A stretch of 64,000 nucleotides of DNA, from NCBI RefSeq assembly GCF_026914185.1, contig NC_070568.1, forward strand, positions 3,926,001-3,990,000. The letters run 5' to 3'. Made by a program: the position numbers and the translations under genes. Each line of letters starts with the position of its first letter. The stretch's first letter is position 1. Below, piece by piece: positions 34,668-45,300 of this stretch. This DNA comes from Puccinia triticina. Lineage: Eukaryota > Basidiomycota > Pucciniomycetes > Pucciniales > Pucciniaceae. The notes below the pieces were generated by a model. That model had not been told where the DNA came from. It saw only the letters and a list, made by a program, of their open reading frames with translations, and searched no databases.

Positions 34668-35882
34668 ATGCCATCAAACACTGATATCAATGAACCTCTC
34701 CCCAGCTATTATTTAACGTCCAACAAGAAGCTCGCGCTCGAGACCTGGGGCCAGTGCCGACGCTATTTGACCTCATTGGGACCATTGATTGGTCGTTCCA
34801 ACCAAGGGGGATCTTGCAAGGACCCGCCGAGATTCGCGAAGAGCTCAACACAGGTGTAATGGTGCGCATAGCAATGCTACAAATGCTGAAAATTCATCAA
34901 CTTATTCACCAAGCACCTGGGGACACCCAGTCCCAATGGGACCTGGTTGACAACCAGTTGGAAGCAATCAGGGGGAAAAATGAAGTTCAACTTCAAGTGT
35001 AAGTGGTACAGTTCATTATATCTTGATCTCCAAGGGCTTCACACCCCCATGAATGCTAATAGATAACCCTCTTCTGCATTCCTACAGGTATGCAATACTC
35101 ATCTTACGGCGTGATTGCCAACTATTTCCGGGCGATGTGGTCTTTGCCGATGTCCCGGCGGAATTAATATTGGTTCCGAACGCGCTTGAGTGTGATGTGG
35201 AAGCTCACTCAATCACTAACTTCACTAAGTCCCTCTCTTTGTGGAGGGGGGATGCCGTCCCGCAGGGACCCTCCAAAGGAGGGACTTATACACTAAGTGG
35301 ACCCCGCGGCCTGATAGAATCAGGAAATTGGCCTTTTTGAATCATGTGTAGCTTCATCACATCACATTATGTGATTGAGTTGTAGGGGAACAACAGATGC
35401 AGAAGATCATAGAGAATCTTTCCACCCATTCTCCTGTTTTTAGGGATATGTAATGACATTCAAATGTCTTTTTTTGCAACTTCATCTAGTTGGCTATATC
35501 CCATATCACACATGTTGCACTGTACAGAATCTGGAATCCATGATGTTACAACTCTGATTACAGCTCAACAAGAGGTGTTGAGGATGGGAAAAAATAGTAG
35601 AAAGATAGGGACAGCTTGGGCCATCCCAGAAATGTAAACAATTTCAAAAATGGTGCAGAGGCTCATGAGGGAGAGTGATTCTAAAAAAGTCCCCACCAAA
35701 AGTCATAATTCCCTCAGGCCGCGGGGTTCACATAGCGCGTAAGTCCCTCCTTTGGAGGTCGCTTTGCTCCCCCAAGGAGGGAATTAGCTAAGTTAGACTC
35801 AATCATGGCGCAGTATGGGGACGAACTGCCGCAGGCAGAGTTGTTGGCGCTTCTGGAAAGAGAAGCCGCACTCTCCCTCTAG
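34668..35882 (+). pseudogene. Unknown gene disrupted by a MULE-like MITE
   Basis: The ATG at 34668 opens MPSNTDINEPLPSYYL. One frame change near 34750 leads to PTLFDLIGTIDWSFQPRGIL and VRIAMLQMLKIHQLIHQAPG. An intron 34999-35087 (GTAAGT...CTACAG) joins in phase 2 to YAILILRRDCQLFPGDVVFA. The exon is interrupted at 35216-35796 by a MITE. Removing it with one TSD copy restores the frame exactly, into MAQYGDELPQAELLALLERE and TAG at 35880-35882. I do not recognise the family. The coding bias and the splice sites argue for a real gene. The 34750 frameshift and the insertion suggest this copy is inactive. Confidence 0.6.
35216..35796. mobile_element. MULE-like MITE (9-bp TSD ACTCAATCA)
   Basis: The ends CTAACTTCACTAAGTCCCTC and (complement) CTAACTTAGCTAATTCCCTC enclose 581 bp with ~110-bp inverted arms containing CTCCAAAGGAGGGACTTA. 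ACTCAATCA is duplicated at 35207-35215 and 35797-35805. No coding capacity. Confidence 0.85.
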
Positions 35883-36856
35883 CTTGGTATCAAATCAATT
35901 GTTCTCTCCCATTTCCCTCTTGATATTTATTCATAGAAAAAGCAGAAAAAAAAAACATAAAAGAACCAAAAAAAGAACAAAATCAATGTAAAAAAACCAT
36001 AAAAACTTGTAAAATGCAATAAAAACCAAAATAAAGTGCCCTGGCAGCCATAAAATCTTTGCGAGAGTGCCCCGCGAGTCAACCCAATAAACTGGGTCAA
36101 ACCTGGTCCCAAAACAAAGGGAGGAAAAAGAAGCTGGTGGTGGTTGGAAGGAGGAACAAGGTGAGTGTTGGGAGCCGGGTCTTGATTAGCGGGCAAATCA
36201 CCGGCGATTTGTGGTCAAAGGGCGGTCAAAAGCCCTGACCGGTTTTTGTAGGGTCTTGGGTTGGACGGCAAGTTGCCGGATGGGTCAAGGTGCCCTATGT
36301 TTTGCCAGCGCGTTCTCTGATTGTGCATTGGCGGGGTTGCCGCCAAGTTCGGCGGTCCGCTTTACGGTTGACCAGAGGCCGGCATGTGAAAGGTCATGAA
36401 TGGCTGGGGCGCGTCCGTCAAATTGACGGCCGAAGTTTGGGCGCTTTGGCAGCGATGTGCAACTGCCGTGTAGCCTAAATGGCTTGATTTAGAGGGGTCT
36501 GCTAAACCTTGTTCGCTGGTGAAAACTTGATCTCAATCAACTTTCACCAGCCATTAAAGTTTAGCCTGTTGAGCATTTGCGCTGATGGGAAGTCCTCCAC
36601 TGGTTGGTACCAGGGTCTAGATCCACAATCTCTAACTTACCAGAGGGCATGGGATGGATTTTGGGCTTGCAACACCCATGAGTCTTGTGTTAAATCTGCA
36701 CGGGAATAAAGTTCCAGACAAGTCCAGACTCCATAAGTAGCTTCATCAGCTGCAGTGACTTGTAGCATGTTCTTCACTCTTTAATTCATCTTGCACTTTC
36801 TTGTCATTTTCAAAACATTAAATAAATAGATTCAACATGGGTGGTCTGGGCTATTA
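35883..36856. other. Intergenic with a truncated MITE
   Basis: No gene recognised. 36465-36598 is related to the MITE at 20548-20698 (shared GATTTAGAGG, hairpin GCTGGTGAAA...TTTCACCAGC and terminus GGAAGTCCTCC) but lacks the left terminus. Confidence 0.45.
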
Positions 36857-37033
36857 TGGTGTTCAAAGTTGGTTTGCATAATTTTATGCATGCATAAATC
36901 ATAAAATCATAAAATCTTTTCTGCAGGGGATATGACTGTCTGATTATGTGATACAAAATTTCCTCACCAAAATATTTTTATGATTTTATGATTTATGCAT
37001 GCATAAAATTATGCAAACCAACTTTGAACACCA
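36857..37033. mobile_element. Tc1/mariner-like MITE, intact 177 bp (TA target), upstream of the AMSH gene
   Basis: The ends TGGTGTTCAAAGTTGGTTTG are perfectly inverted and flanked by TA at 36855-36856 and 37034-37035. It lies 157 bp upstream of the AMSH start codon, so promoter elements may lie in or beside it. The same 177-bp element, split by a Helitron, is at 50639-50777 plus 57300-57337. Confidence 0.92.
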
Positions 37034-37190
37034 TATATGTAGCAGGAATGTGTGTTACATATGTGGCAAGGGCTGTATCGGGGGGCTCGTCTGGACGACC
37101 GGGGGCCGGTGTTTCGGAACAGAGTTTGGCGCATACACCCCGCTCCTGTTGACCGCCTCCATCCTCCAACTTCCACGAAAACGCCGGGGG

Positions 37191-37584
37191 ATGATGGCCT
37201 ACCCACGATCGGTCGAGCAGCTCAGCTCGATTGCCCAGCTGCCCTTCGACCGCCGGCTGCCGATCAAGTCCTACGTCCGGAGCTGCGAGATGCTCTACCA
37301 GCAGTTGAGTCGACCGCCGGCTGGCCACACATAGCGAAGACAGCTGACACTGATCGACAGGGCCAGGGTGCACCAGGAGAACGAGCAGGCCGAGCTGGCG
37401 TACATCTACCTCTACCGAGCAGAACGGTATGCCGCAGACGAACTAATTAGCACCCCACACACGCACTGACCCCCGCACACATCGCCACAGGATCACCCAG
37501 CACGATCTGCCGAGCCATCCCGAGTACGGCGCACTGCCGCCAGGCTACCGGGCCCAGCTCAAAGCAGTCAGTCCCACCCCACCC

Positions 37585-37627
<43 letters not shown>

Positions 37628-39589
37628 CCAGCACTGACCGCCCTGCCCCACAGGACGCTGCCAAATACCGCAATGCCCTCGAGCCCATCCGAGCCAGACT
37701 CGCCGCGGGCTACCAAGGCAGGACCTCCGCCACCCCGTCCTCCTCGCCGGGCCTCTCCCTCTCCACCTCCGCCGCATCCTCCGTTCTCAGCACCCCGCCC
37801 CAGCCCGGCCCCGACCCGCTCCTCCAGACCCAGTCCCAGTCCCCCTTGGACGACTGGACCCTCGTCGAGCCCCCCCGCCACTACGAGCCCCTCCGCAAAT
37901 CCTCCTGGCAGCCCCCCGCCATCCGCCCCAAACTCCCCCGCACCAGCCGCTCCTCCGCATCGCCTTCGACCACTACCCGCTCCTCTTCCGCTTCATCTCT
38001 GCCCAGCGACAGGAACCCGCTCGCCTGGCCGGTCGAGCTCGGAAACGGCCTGGGCCAACGCATGAGCGTCGCACGCTCCCTCGACCCTCCTCAACCTCAG
38101 TCCTCCTCCTCTAGTCGCCCGGATCCTCCTCCGCGCACCGCCACCGCCGGGACGACGTTCAGACACCCCGCCCTCTACGACCTACCAGACCCCATCCCGT
38201 CGCCCACTCTCGATCGTCCATCGGCCTCGTCTGGCGGCCCAACCTCGCCCAAGAAGCCCGTCTCTCATCCGCTCACTTTCGCCCGCTTCGCCCGCTCCTC
38301 CGACGCCCTCCCTGCCTCCGAGGGCCCTTCCCGCGCATCAGCACCCCCGCCCCTGTCCTCCTCCTTCCGCAACCTCCTCCGCCCAAGGAGACTCTCCTGG
38401 ACCGCCGCCTCTTCCAAGCCGGCCGCCCGCAGAGACTCGCTCACCGACTGGGCCCCCATCGACATCCCTTGCAGCCCCACCGCCCCCTCCCATCCCCAGC
38501 CCCAGCGCCCACCACCACCACCAACAACAACGACGGTAGCCGGGCACACGAGAAGCAGGAAAGGCTCTCTAGGCGAGCCCTCGTCCTGGCGTTGGCTGCG
38601 CAACCTCAAGCTTTCCCCGCCCGTCCCTACCCCTACTGCCCCCGTGTCGGCAGCCATCTACGCTGACATCCCCGCCACATCCCCGCTCTACTCCGTCCCT
38701 CCTAGCCGCACTCAGTCGGCCACGAAGGGCACAGACCACGGACGCAGGAGGCCGATGACCTGTCCCGCCGACCTCGTCGGCGCCTTTATTGCCATGGCCG
38801 AGCCTGAAACCGCCAAAGGAATCGAGCTCTGCGGGCTCCTACTCGGCTCCCTCGTCCGTCCCCCCCCCCCCCCCCCTCCCTTCCCCGTCCCAACCTAACA
38901 TAAACTAACCTGTCTGTCTGTGTGGGTGGGTACAGAAAGGGGGCAAGCTCGTCGTCGACACTCTGCTCATCCCCAAACAACGGTCGACGGCCGATACCTG
39001 CCACACCGTCGACGAGGCGGCCACGTTCGCGTTCCAGAGCCGCGCCGGACTCATGACGCTGGGCTGGGTACGTCTTCCCTCCGTTTATTGCTCGCCAACG
39101 AGAGAAAGAGAAAGAAGCTGATGAGGGGAAAGGGTATAGATCCACACCCACCCGACCCAGACCTGCTTTATGTCCTCAGTCGACCTCCACAACCACCTGT
39201 CATACCAGCTCATGCTCCCCGAGGCCGTCGCGATCGTCTGCAGCCCGTTCAAACAGCCCAGGTACATACTCCCCCTTCTTATTTCTTGATGGTCGAGGGC
39301 TGACGGTGTTGTGTGCAACCTGCAGTGTGGGCGTGTACACGTTGACGGAGCCGCACGGGCTGCACACGATCCGCTCCTGTGTGATGAAGCCCGACGCGTT
39401 CCATCCCCATCCGCAAGACGACGACCCGGCTCGGCCCATATACACCGTGCGTCCCTCCCCCATATCCCGTGCTCATGTATGTGTGTTTGCTGAGTGAGAG
39501 TGGCTGGGCTGCAGACACCGGACGCCCGCCTGTTCGCCTTCGGCGGCCAAGACCAACGCATGGACCTCGACATCGTCGACTTGCGCTAG
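37191..39589 (+). CDS. AMSH-type JAMM/MPN+ deubiquitinase (STAM-binding protein family), 8 exons
   Basis: Exons: 37191-37303, 37361-37426, 37491-37566, 37654-38853, 38936-39067, 39140-39261, 39326-39446, 39515-39589 (TAG); introns are 57-87 bp and phases agree throughout, giving 634 residues. An N-terminal USP8-type dimerisation domain ([20 protein letters not shown], residues ~1-105) is followed by a long Ser/Pro-rich linker and a C-terminal JAMM domain. Catalytic residues are present: Glu476 ([12 protein letters not shown]), His531 and His533 ([19 protein letters not shown]), Asp544. The family is a zinc metalloprotease that cleaves Lys63-linked ubiquitin chains at endosomes with ESCRT-0/III (S. 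pombe Sst2). The alternative start at 37194 is two bases from the same context. It appears intact. Intron 3 contains a ~44-base C run. Confidence 0.93.
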
Positions 39590-40922
39590 CCCGATCCCTC
39601 TCTCTCTCGCTCCGCTCTTCCGCCATCGGACGGACCCGTGTTGCAGCCACGGACGTCCTCATCACTTGCTCCCCTCCTAAAATAATATACGTTTGTATGT
39701 ACGATAGAACGCCCCCCTCTGCGTCACCAATTTCATCCTGTACCCCTCCCCATCTTTCCGTGCACGGGATGGGGCATGTGGAGGTGCTCGTCCATGGGCG
39801 GCACTCTTCTCTCTCGCCGAGGCGTGTCTCGTCGTGTGCACACACATCAGAAGCCCGTTGGCCGGCACGTGGCGCTTTGGTTGGTTGGCTGACAGCCCCA
39901 ACTTGACGTCTCTCAGAGCATTCGCATCTGTTCACTAGATTTTTAGCTCAACTAAGCCCAGGTTTGTGGGCAGACTAGCTGACTGGGGTTGCCTTTGATT
40001 GGTCAGTTTCAGGCTACAATGACCTGAAATGAGCCGCAGACGGCCCTAGCCTGAGGCTAGCTTTCAGGTTAAGGCTGGCTCAATTTAGCTGACTCTGACC
40101 TGCAATCAAACCTGAGGTTTGTTGCCCCGGGGTTAGCCCGGACCGATGTGATTGCCGATCGGGCTAAGCTGCCCAAGATCGTCAACTTAACCCGACGAAT
40201 GCAAATGCTCTCAGAGAGGGCGGGAGCATCTGTCCACGGAGATGCGCAATCAGAGCCTGCCGTGCACCGCGCCTCATCCTCGATCGAAGTCCTCCCTTCT
40301 GAGTTGGCAGGCTGGCGCCCCCTGTGAGACAGAGACCCTGCGGGGCTCTCCTCCAGAGAGGCTTGGTTAAGCTCGATCCTCGATCCGTCTTCAGGCCTGC
40401 AGTCCCGCCAGGCATACTCCACACACCAGAGCTCGTTCTCTAATCGGCCGGACACCATGCGGCGGGCGCTAGTGGGGCACACGGTGTCTCCGTCTTTCGA
40501 TGCAGCCGAACATGACGGTGGCTCGCCACTTAGCTTTCCCCACCCTTGCACTTTTAAGAGCGCTGAAGAGGACAGGAAAGGGCCATTCATTGGCCCTTTT
40601 TGTGGCTCTGTCCTCTCGATGGTGACATGTGAGACCAATCAGACTGTTCCCTCTGCGGCCGCCCTGAGAGCCGAGGAGCTCAGGAGTAGGAAGTTTTCCA
40701 TATCTGTTCTGGTCACTCAAACCCATCTTTCTCCGCACCCCTGTCCAACCCGTCCTCGCCCTGCGAGCTAGTGCCACGAGTATTACGCCGATTGGGTCTC
40801 CTGAAATAGGACAACCGTTAAGAACACCGCTCTGCTGTACCACTGCTCTGCCCAACTGCCCGGGCCTCACCAGTTCAACTCCTTGGTCCGTCGATTCGTG
40901 AGCTGAAACAGCTCACCGGAGG
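39590..40922. other. Intergenic with one Harbinger-like MITE and a conserved upstream block
   Basis: Apart from the MITE at 39916-40210 no gene is supported. The block GTCTCCTGAAATAGGACAAC at 40795-40814 recurs at 44959-44978 upstream of the decayed paralogue of the next gene, followed in both cases by CACCAGTTCAACTC. It is therefore probably part of a shared promoter or 5' UTR. Confidence 0.5.
39916..40210. mobile_element. Harbinger-like MITE (3-bp TSD TCA)
   Basis: The ends GAGCATTCGCATCTGT and (complement) GAGCATTTGCATTCGT enclose 295 bp; TCA flanks at 39913-39915 and 40211-40213. The termini resemble GAGCATCTCCAACGG of the 9021-12447 element. Confidence 0.7.
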
Positions 40923-41435
40923 ATGAAACTCTGCACCTTCGGATGCATCCTCGTGCTGGCACTGGTCCTTTCGGCCTCCTTCTCCACCCAGGCACCCGTG
41001 CCGTGCGCCGCCTGCAAGCACAAGAGCGCCATCTTAATCCCGAACTTACCATCGACGATCCGGGCCGCGTGTGGGCGGCCGTTGCCCGGGGGCGGGACCT
41101 GTCAGGTGGAGCGACGCAAGAACTTCTACAAGTGCAACCGGCCCGAGTGCGGGGAATACTCGCGCGGCAACGCCTCAAGCAAGGTCGAAGACTGCATCCA
41201 CCACCACAAGGAGCACATCCAGGGGCCGTTCGAGAACCCCACCATCCTGTCGAGCTTCCATCGCCTGCACAAGCCCCGCCCTCCGAGCATCCGCACTGCG
41301 GCCGGGGCCACAGGCCTGAGTGCGGCCACCACTGGCCAGAATGTACCGCCCAAACGCGCCCGCACTTCGGCCCACCAATGCACCGAAGGCGTCCCCAAGA
41401 AGGCCCGGACTTCATCTGAGCTGGACACCATGTGA
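40923..41435 (+). CDS. Small secreted cysteine-containing protein, candidate effector
   Basis: A single-exon 170-residue protein. An N-terminal signal peptide (residues 1-~24; hydrophobic core ILVLALVLSASFS) is followed by a mature region whose N-terminal half has seven cysteines: CAAC, RAACGRP, GGTCQV, YKC with RPEC five residues later, and EDC. The C-terminal half is disordered and basic (PPKRARTSAHQ, PKKARTSSEL). The CxxC / CxxxxC spacing could bind zinc. The YKC motif fits the [YFW]xC pattern often noted in rust candidate effectors. No known domain is recognised. A paralogue (45301-45720) conserves the signal peptide, the CxxC, the PNLP segment and the HKEHI block, so this is a gene family. 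Role in host interaction is inferred. Confidence 0.75.
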   Translation: MKLCTFGCILVLALVLSASFSTQAPVPCAACKHKSAILIPNLPSTIRAACGRPLPGGGTCQVERRKNFYKCNRPECGEYSRGNASSKVEDCIHHHKEHIQGPFENPTILSSFHRLHKPRPPSIRTAAGATGLSAATTGQNVPPKRARTSAHQCTEGVPKKARTSSELDTM

Positions 41436-41699
41436 CACTCATGCTATGGTTACATACAGTTGCAAAAACCATCAACCTCCTTGTATAAGCACAATCTGTT
41501 CAACTGTATATATGTAGCTGGCCCCCAGGTTGTACATACCCCACAACTGTAATACTTCATAGCAAGATTGGGGGTCCCACCTTTGAAACCTCATAAGCCA
41601 CAGATCACAAACAGCTGTTCACATTTTTCTCTGTGATCTTTTGCACCTGGGTATGTACCTGCAACCTTTTTTGCTGGCAATACCCGGACGGGTATTTGC

Positions 41700-42440
41700 G
41701 GGTAATCATCAAGAAGTCATACAGAACTTAACTGGAACTCAATCAGAACACAGTTGAAATCACTAAGACACAATGGCCATGATTAAATCATAACTCAAGT
41801 TGACCTGTTTGTTGATTGAGATGATTTCTTTGGGTTCAATTCATATTATTCACATGCTCATGAAGGTGTTCATTGTTTTCAATTTGCTAATTTTTCCCTC
41901 ATGTGTGCGCATGAAATGTTGTTACAAATTGCAGGCTGGGCCTCTTTCAGATCAACAACATGTACACACCGGTTAGAATGATGTGCAAGGCTCACCTGAA
42001 TTTTCATATTTCCCTAAAATAAAGGCGGGTATCATCTATAATTGAGCCCAAAAAGGATGAAAATAGGGTGAAAGTATGTGTCAAGTCAAGCTTGGAGGTT
42101 TGTGGTACCAGATTTCAGCTAGACAACCTGGATTTCAACACATAAGCTTGTGAGTTGTTTTTATGGTTTTTTGTTTCCCAATGTCTTCATCCACATGCAT
42201 GTGAGCTGTTTTCCATTTTGACAATGTCACCTTTGTGTACATGCATACATTTGAGTGACAGATCACTAGAGGGGCCTTTCACAGCTCCATGACAAGTAAA
42301 AACTGGTCAGAAAGCCATTAAAGCCCCAGCTAGTCACATTTATGTTGTGTCAAACCCCTTGCACATAGAGAAATTGATCAACATAAATTCACCATAAATG
42401 ATTGATAATTGGGCATTGAGTAAATATCATTTCATGATGG
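41700..42440. repeat. Left arm of a ~740-bp inverted repeat (partner 45930-46690)
   Basis: Its reverse complement matches 45930-46690 over the whole length with moderate divergence. Shared landmarks are CTAAGACACAATGGC, TTCATATTATT(C/T)ACATG, CAACAACATGT, TCTGGTACCACA and AAATTGATCA. The arms enclose a palindromic element, a tRNA-like sequence and an effector pseudogene. No target duplication was identified at the outer ends (~41700 and ~46690). Confidence 0.75.
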
Positions 42441-42958
42441 GTCAGGCTTTAGGCACGCCAAAAAAATGCCGGATGCACACCAAAAAAGGCGTGAACTCCG
42501 GACCACTCCAGGATTTTTGGAGTGGAGGATTGTTCACTCCAAAACCAGCCCCCATTTGGAGTGCCCAACCCGGCACTCCAGGATGGTATGGAGTGAACAC
42601 CCCGCCATGCCAAAACCAGCCCACAATGGCCGGCCTGCACCGGCCATTGACGGCAGTATGTACACTCAATGACCGGCACAGGACAGCCATTGAGCGGACA
42701 CACCCCTCTCAATGACCGGCATAGACCGGTCATCAAGAGACACACTCCTCTTGATGACCGGCATAGACTGGTCATTGAGAGGATCCATCCCTCTTGATGA
42801 GTGGTTTGTACCGGTAATCAAGAGTACACACCCCTCTTGATGACCGGCATAGACTGGTCATCAAGAGGATATATACCTCTCAATGACTGGTCTGTACTGG
42901 TCATTGAGAGGGATCTGTCCTTTTGATGAGCGGGATAGACCGGTCATTGAGAGGATAC

Positions 42959-43301
42959 TGTTGAGTATAATACTCAGGTTTTAGTCTCTTGTCTTTTATT
43001 CTGCTTCTCCAATGTCCTGCATCTCTCACACACATGTCACCAGATGTATGTAGTCTATCTGAGGCAGCAGGCGTGAAAGGACCCTTTCACTATCCTTCCA
43101 CAACTATTGAACACTGCCCCGTACCGTGCCTGCTGTCCTCAGGTCAGTCTTTCTTTTCTTTTGTGTCTTTCTGTTCTCCTCTTTCTTTCTTCTTTGTTTT
43201 CCATTCCACATCATTCTGATCTGCAATTCATCATCCTTCCATGACTATCAAAAACCGCCCCGTACCGTGCCTGCTGTCCTCAGCCCGTCTCTCTCTCATC
43301 A
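42959..43301. mobile_element. Solo LTR related to the inner copia LTR (TSD GATAC)
   Basis: A 343-bp sequence TGTTGAG...CTCATCA, flanked by GATAC at 42954-42958 and 43302-43306. It shares with the 23684 LTR the order of blocks CACATGTCAC, GTAGTCTA, ATCCTTCCACAAC and CCGTGCCTGCTG. Its TSD lies inside the palindromic array. Confidence 0.9.
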
Positions 43302-43750
43302 GATACATTCCTCTCAATGACCAGTCAGTCCCGTTCATTGAGAGGATACATCCCTCTCAATGACCAGTCAGTCCCAGTCATTGAGAATATACATCCCTCT
43401 CAATTACCAGTCAGTCCCAGTCATCAAGAGGGGTGTGTCCTCTTGATGACCGGTTTATCCCGGTCATCAAGAGGACACACCCCTCTTGATACCGGCATAG
43501 ACCTGTCATTGAGAGGATATATCCCTCTCAATGAACAGTCTATCCCGGTCATTGAGAGGACAGATCCCTCTTGATGACCGGGATAGACCGGTCATCAAGA
43601 GGACACGCCCCTCTTGATGACCGGGACTGACCGGTCATTGAGAGGGATGTATACTCTTGATGACCGGTCTATCTTGCTCATCAAAAGGACAGACCCCTCT
43701 CAATGACCGGTACATACCAGTCATTGAGAGGGATATATCCTCTCAATTAC

Positions 43751-44223
43751 TGTCAGAATTCTAGGCTCCTCTTCCGCTCACAAGTCTCAAAATCGTCAAT
43801 CATTATCACTCTGCTTATTTTAAGTAGTTTTAATGTTTATTAATCACTCAACTTGTGTTGTTTTATTTCACTCTACTGTCTTGGTAGTTTTACCTTCACT
43901 CTAGTAGTCTGCTAGTTTTATTGTCCTGTCTTCACTCTAGTATACTGCTAGTTTTATTATCCTGTTCACTGTGTATGCTACTAATATTTGTAGTGTACAC
44001 TTTTACTGTTTTGTTTGTTTTAGTCTCCTAGGCCCCCTTTGGATCTTCCAAGGGGGCTCTCTAGTTGTGACTACATATATTCTGCCTCTATGATTTGAAA
44101 TTAATCATCAAGTCAGAGCATTTCTACCCTTGACCCACATCTTTAGCTCCTTGGTCCAATCCAAGCTCCTCTGTGATTGTCCCTCTCTTCATCGCACCTT
44201 TTTCTTTGACTGAAAATTTGACA
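43751..44223. mobile_element. Solo LTR (TSD ATTAC)
   Basis: A 473-bp sequence TGTCAGAATTC...AAATTTGACA, flanked by ATTAC at 43746-43750 and 44224-44228. It contains CTAGTTTTATT repeats and an inverted CCCCCTTTGGA / TCCAAGGGGG hairpin. A different family from the LTR at 42959. Confidence 0.88.
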
Positions 44224-45160
44224 ATTACCGGTACAGACCAGTCATTGAGAGGGATATATCCTCTCAATGACCGGTCTATGCCGGTCATCAAGAGGGGTGT
44301 GTCCTCTTGATGACCGGTACAAACCGGTCATCAAGAGGATATATCCCTCTTAATGACTGGTCTGTACCGGTCATTGATAGGGATCTGTCCTTTTGATGAG
44401 TGGGATAGACCGGTCATCAAGAGGATACATCCCTCTTGATGACCGGCATAGACCTGTCATCAAGAGGAGTTTGTCTCTTGATGACAGGTCTATGCAGGGG
44501 ATGTGTCTGCTTGATTGCCGGTCTGCGCTGGCCATTGAGGGCAGTATGTACACTTGATGACCGGCACAGGCGGGCCATTGGGGGCTGGTTTTGGCGTGGC
44601 AGGTTTTTCACTCCATACCAGCCTGGAGTGGTGGGTTGGGCACTCCAAATGGGGGCTTGTTCTGGAGTGAACAATCCTCCACTCCAAAAATCTTGGAGTG
44701 GTCCGGAGTTCAAGCCTTTTTTGGCGTGCATCCAGCATTTTTTTGGCGTGCCTAAAGCCCAACACATCTTTTATGGTCTTTTTTCACTCTTCAAGTCTTA
44801 TGTAGCACAGAACTCTGATAAGTGTTGATGCTATCTCAATGATGTGTAAACAAAACACATCTTCATCTGCCCTCATGTCCATGCTGCCCCCCCCCTCCGT
44901 GTGGCTGGCCATGGACATGGGATACGCAGCAACATACCGGGATGATGCAGATGTTTGGGTCTCCTGAAATAGGACAACATACAACAAAGCCGCTCTACAT
45001 ACACCTGTAGCATCATTAGCAATCACCAGTTCAACTCTGTGCACAGTTTGATTTGTTGAGTTGTCTGTTAGTTTGCTACCATGATGTATCACCACAGTAT
45101 GGCGGGCTGTTGGATTGACCCATGAGCACTACCAACCAACCACCCAGCTGGCAGCCACAA

Positions 45161-45246
45161 GCGTCTGTAGCCTATTTGGTAAAGGCAGCACTCTAGTATG
45201 TGTCTCAGCATAGCTGAGGTTGTGAGTTTGACTCTCCCCAGACACA
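45161..45246 (+). tRNA. tRNA-like sequence with long variable arm (pseudogene or SINE head)
   Basis: An 86-nt cloverleaf can be drawn: acceptor GCGTCTG with CAGACAC (6 of 7 pairs), D stem GCCT/AGGC with GG in the loop, a weak anticodon stem (GCAC/GTGT), variable arm CTCAG-CATAG-CTGAG (perfect 5-bp stem), and T arm GTGAG-TTTGACT-CTCCC. The long variable arm is the class II (Ser/Leu) pattern. The anticodon loop is irregular (8 nt), so I read it as tRNA-derived and not functional. It lies 55 bp upstream of the effector pseudogene. Confidence 0.45.
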
Positions 45247-45300
45247 TCTTCATTTTACAGTTTCTACAGCACTGTTGGTCAAAACAGCCCCCCCTGGAAG

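Larger units (their letters stand above)
42640..44600. repeat. Palindromic array, cluster 2
   Basis: More than 30 arms of the type CCTCTTGATGACCGG / CCGGTCATCAAGAGG or CCTCTCAATGACCGG / CCGGTCATTGAGAGG are separated by short loops (CATAGA, TACAAA, TTTATC) and linkers (ACACACCC, ATATATCC). Each pair forms a hairpin of roughly 15 bp. Two LTRs interrupt the array. Confidence 0.85.
42449..44758. mobile_element. Palindrome-packed element with ~200-bp inverted ends
   Basis: The ends GGCTTTAGGCACGCCAAA (42449) and complement (to 44758) begin inverted arms of over 200 bp containing GGACCACTCCA and TTGGAGTG palindromes and GCCATTGA. The interior is one array of palindromic TTGATGACCGG / CAATGACCGG units (42640-42958, 43307-43745, 44229-44600) interrupted by two solo LTRs. 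The termini match the pattern of the element at 15073-15945 (GGCTTTATGCACTCCAAA). A diverged 9-bp duplication may exist but is not clear. Confidence 0.7.

Noticed and set aside
37447..37881. 144-codon Gly-rich minus ORF
   Set aside because: Antisense of the poly-C intron and Pro-rich exon of the AMSH gene.
38920..39906. Several ORFs on both strands across AMSH 3' exons
   Set aside because: They read through introns of the well-supported JAMM gene; shadows.
40069..40638. 189-codon minus-strand ORF
   Set aside because: Overlaps a Harbinger-like MITE, no recognisable motif, no homologue in the window; probably chance in GC-rich sequence.
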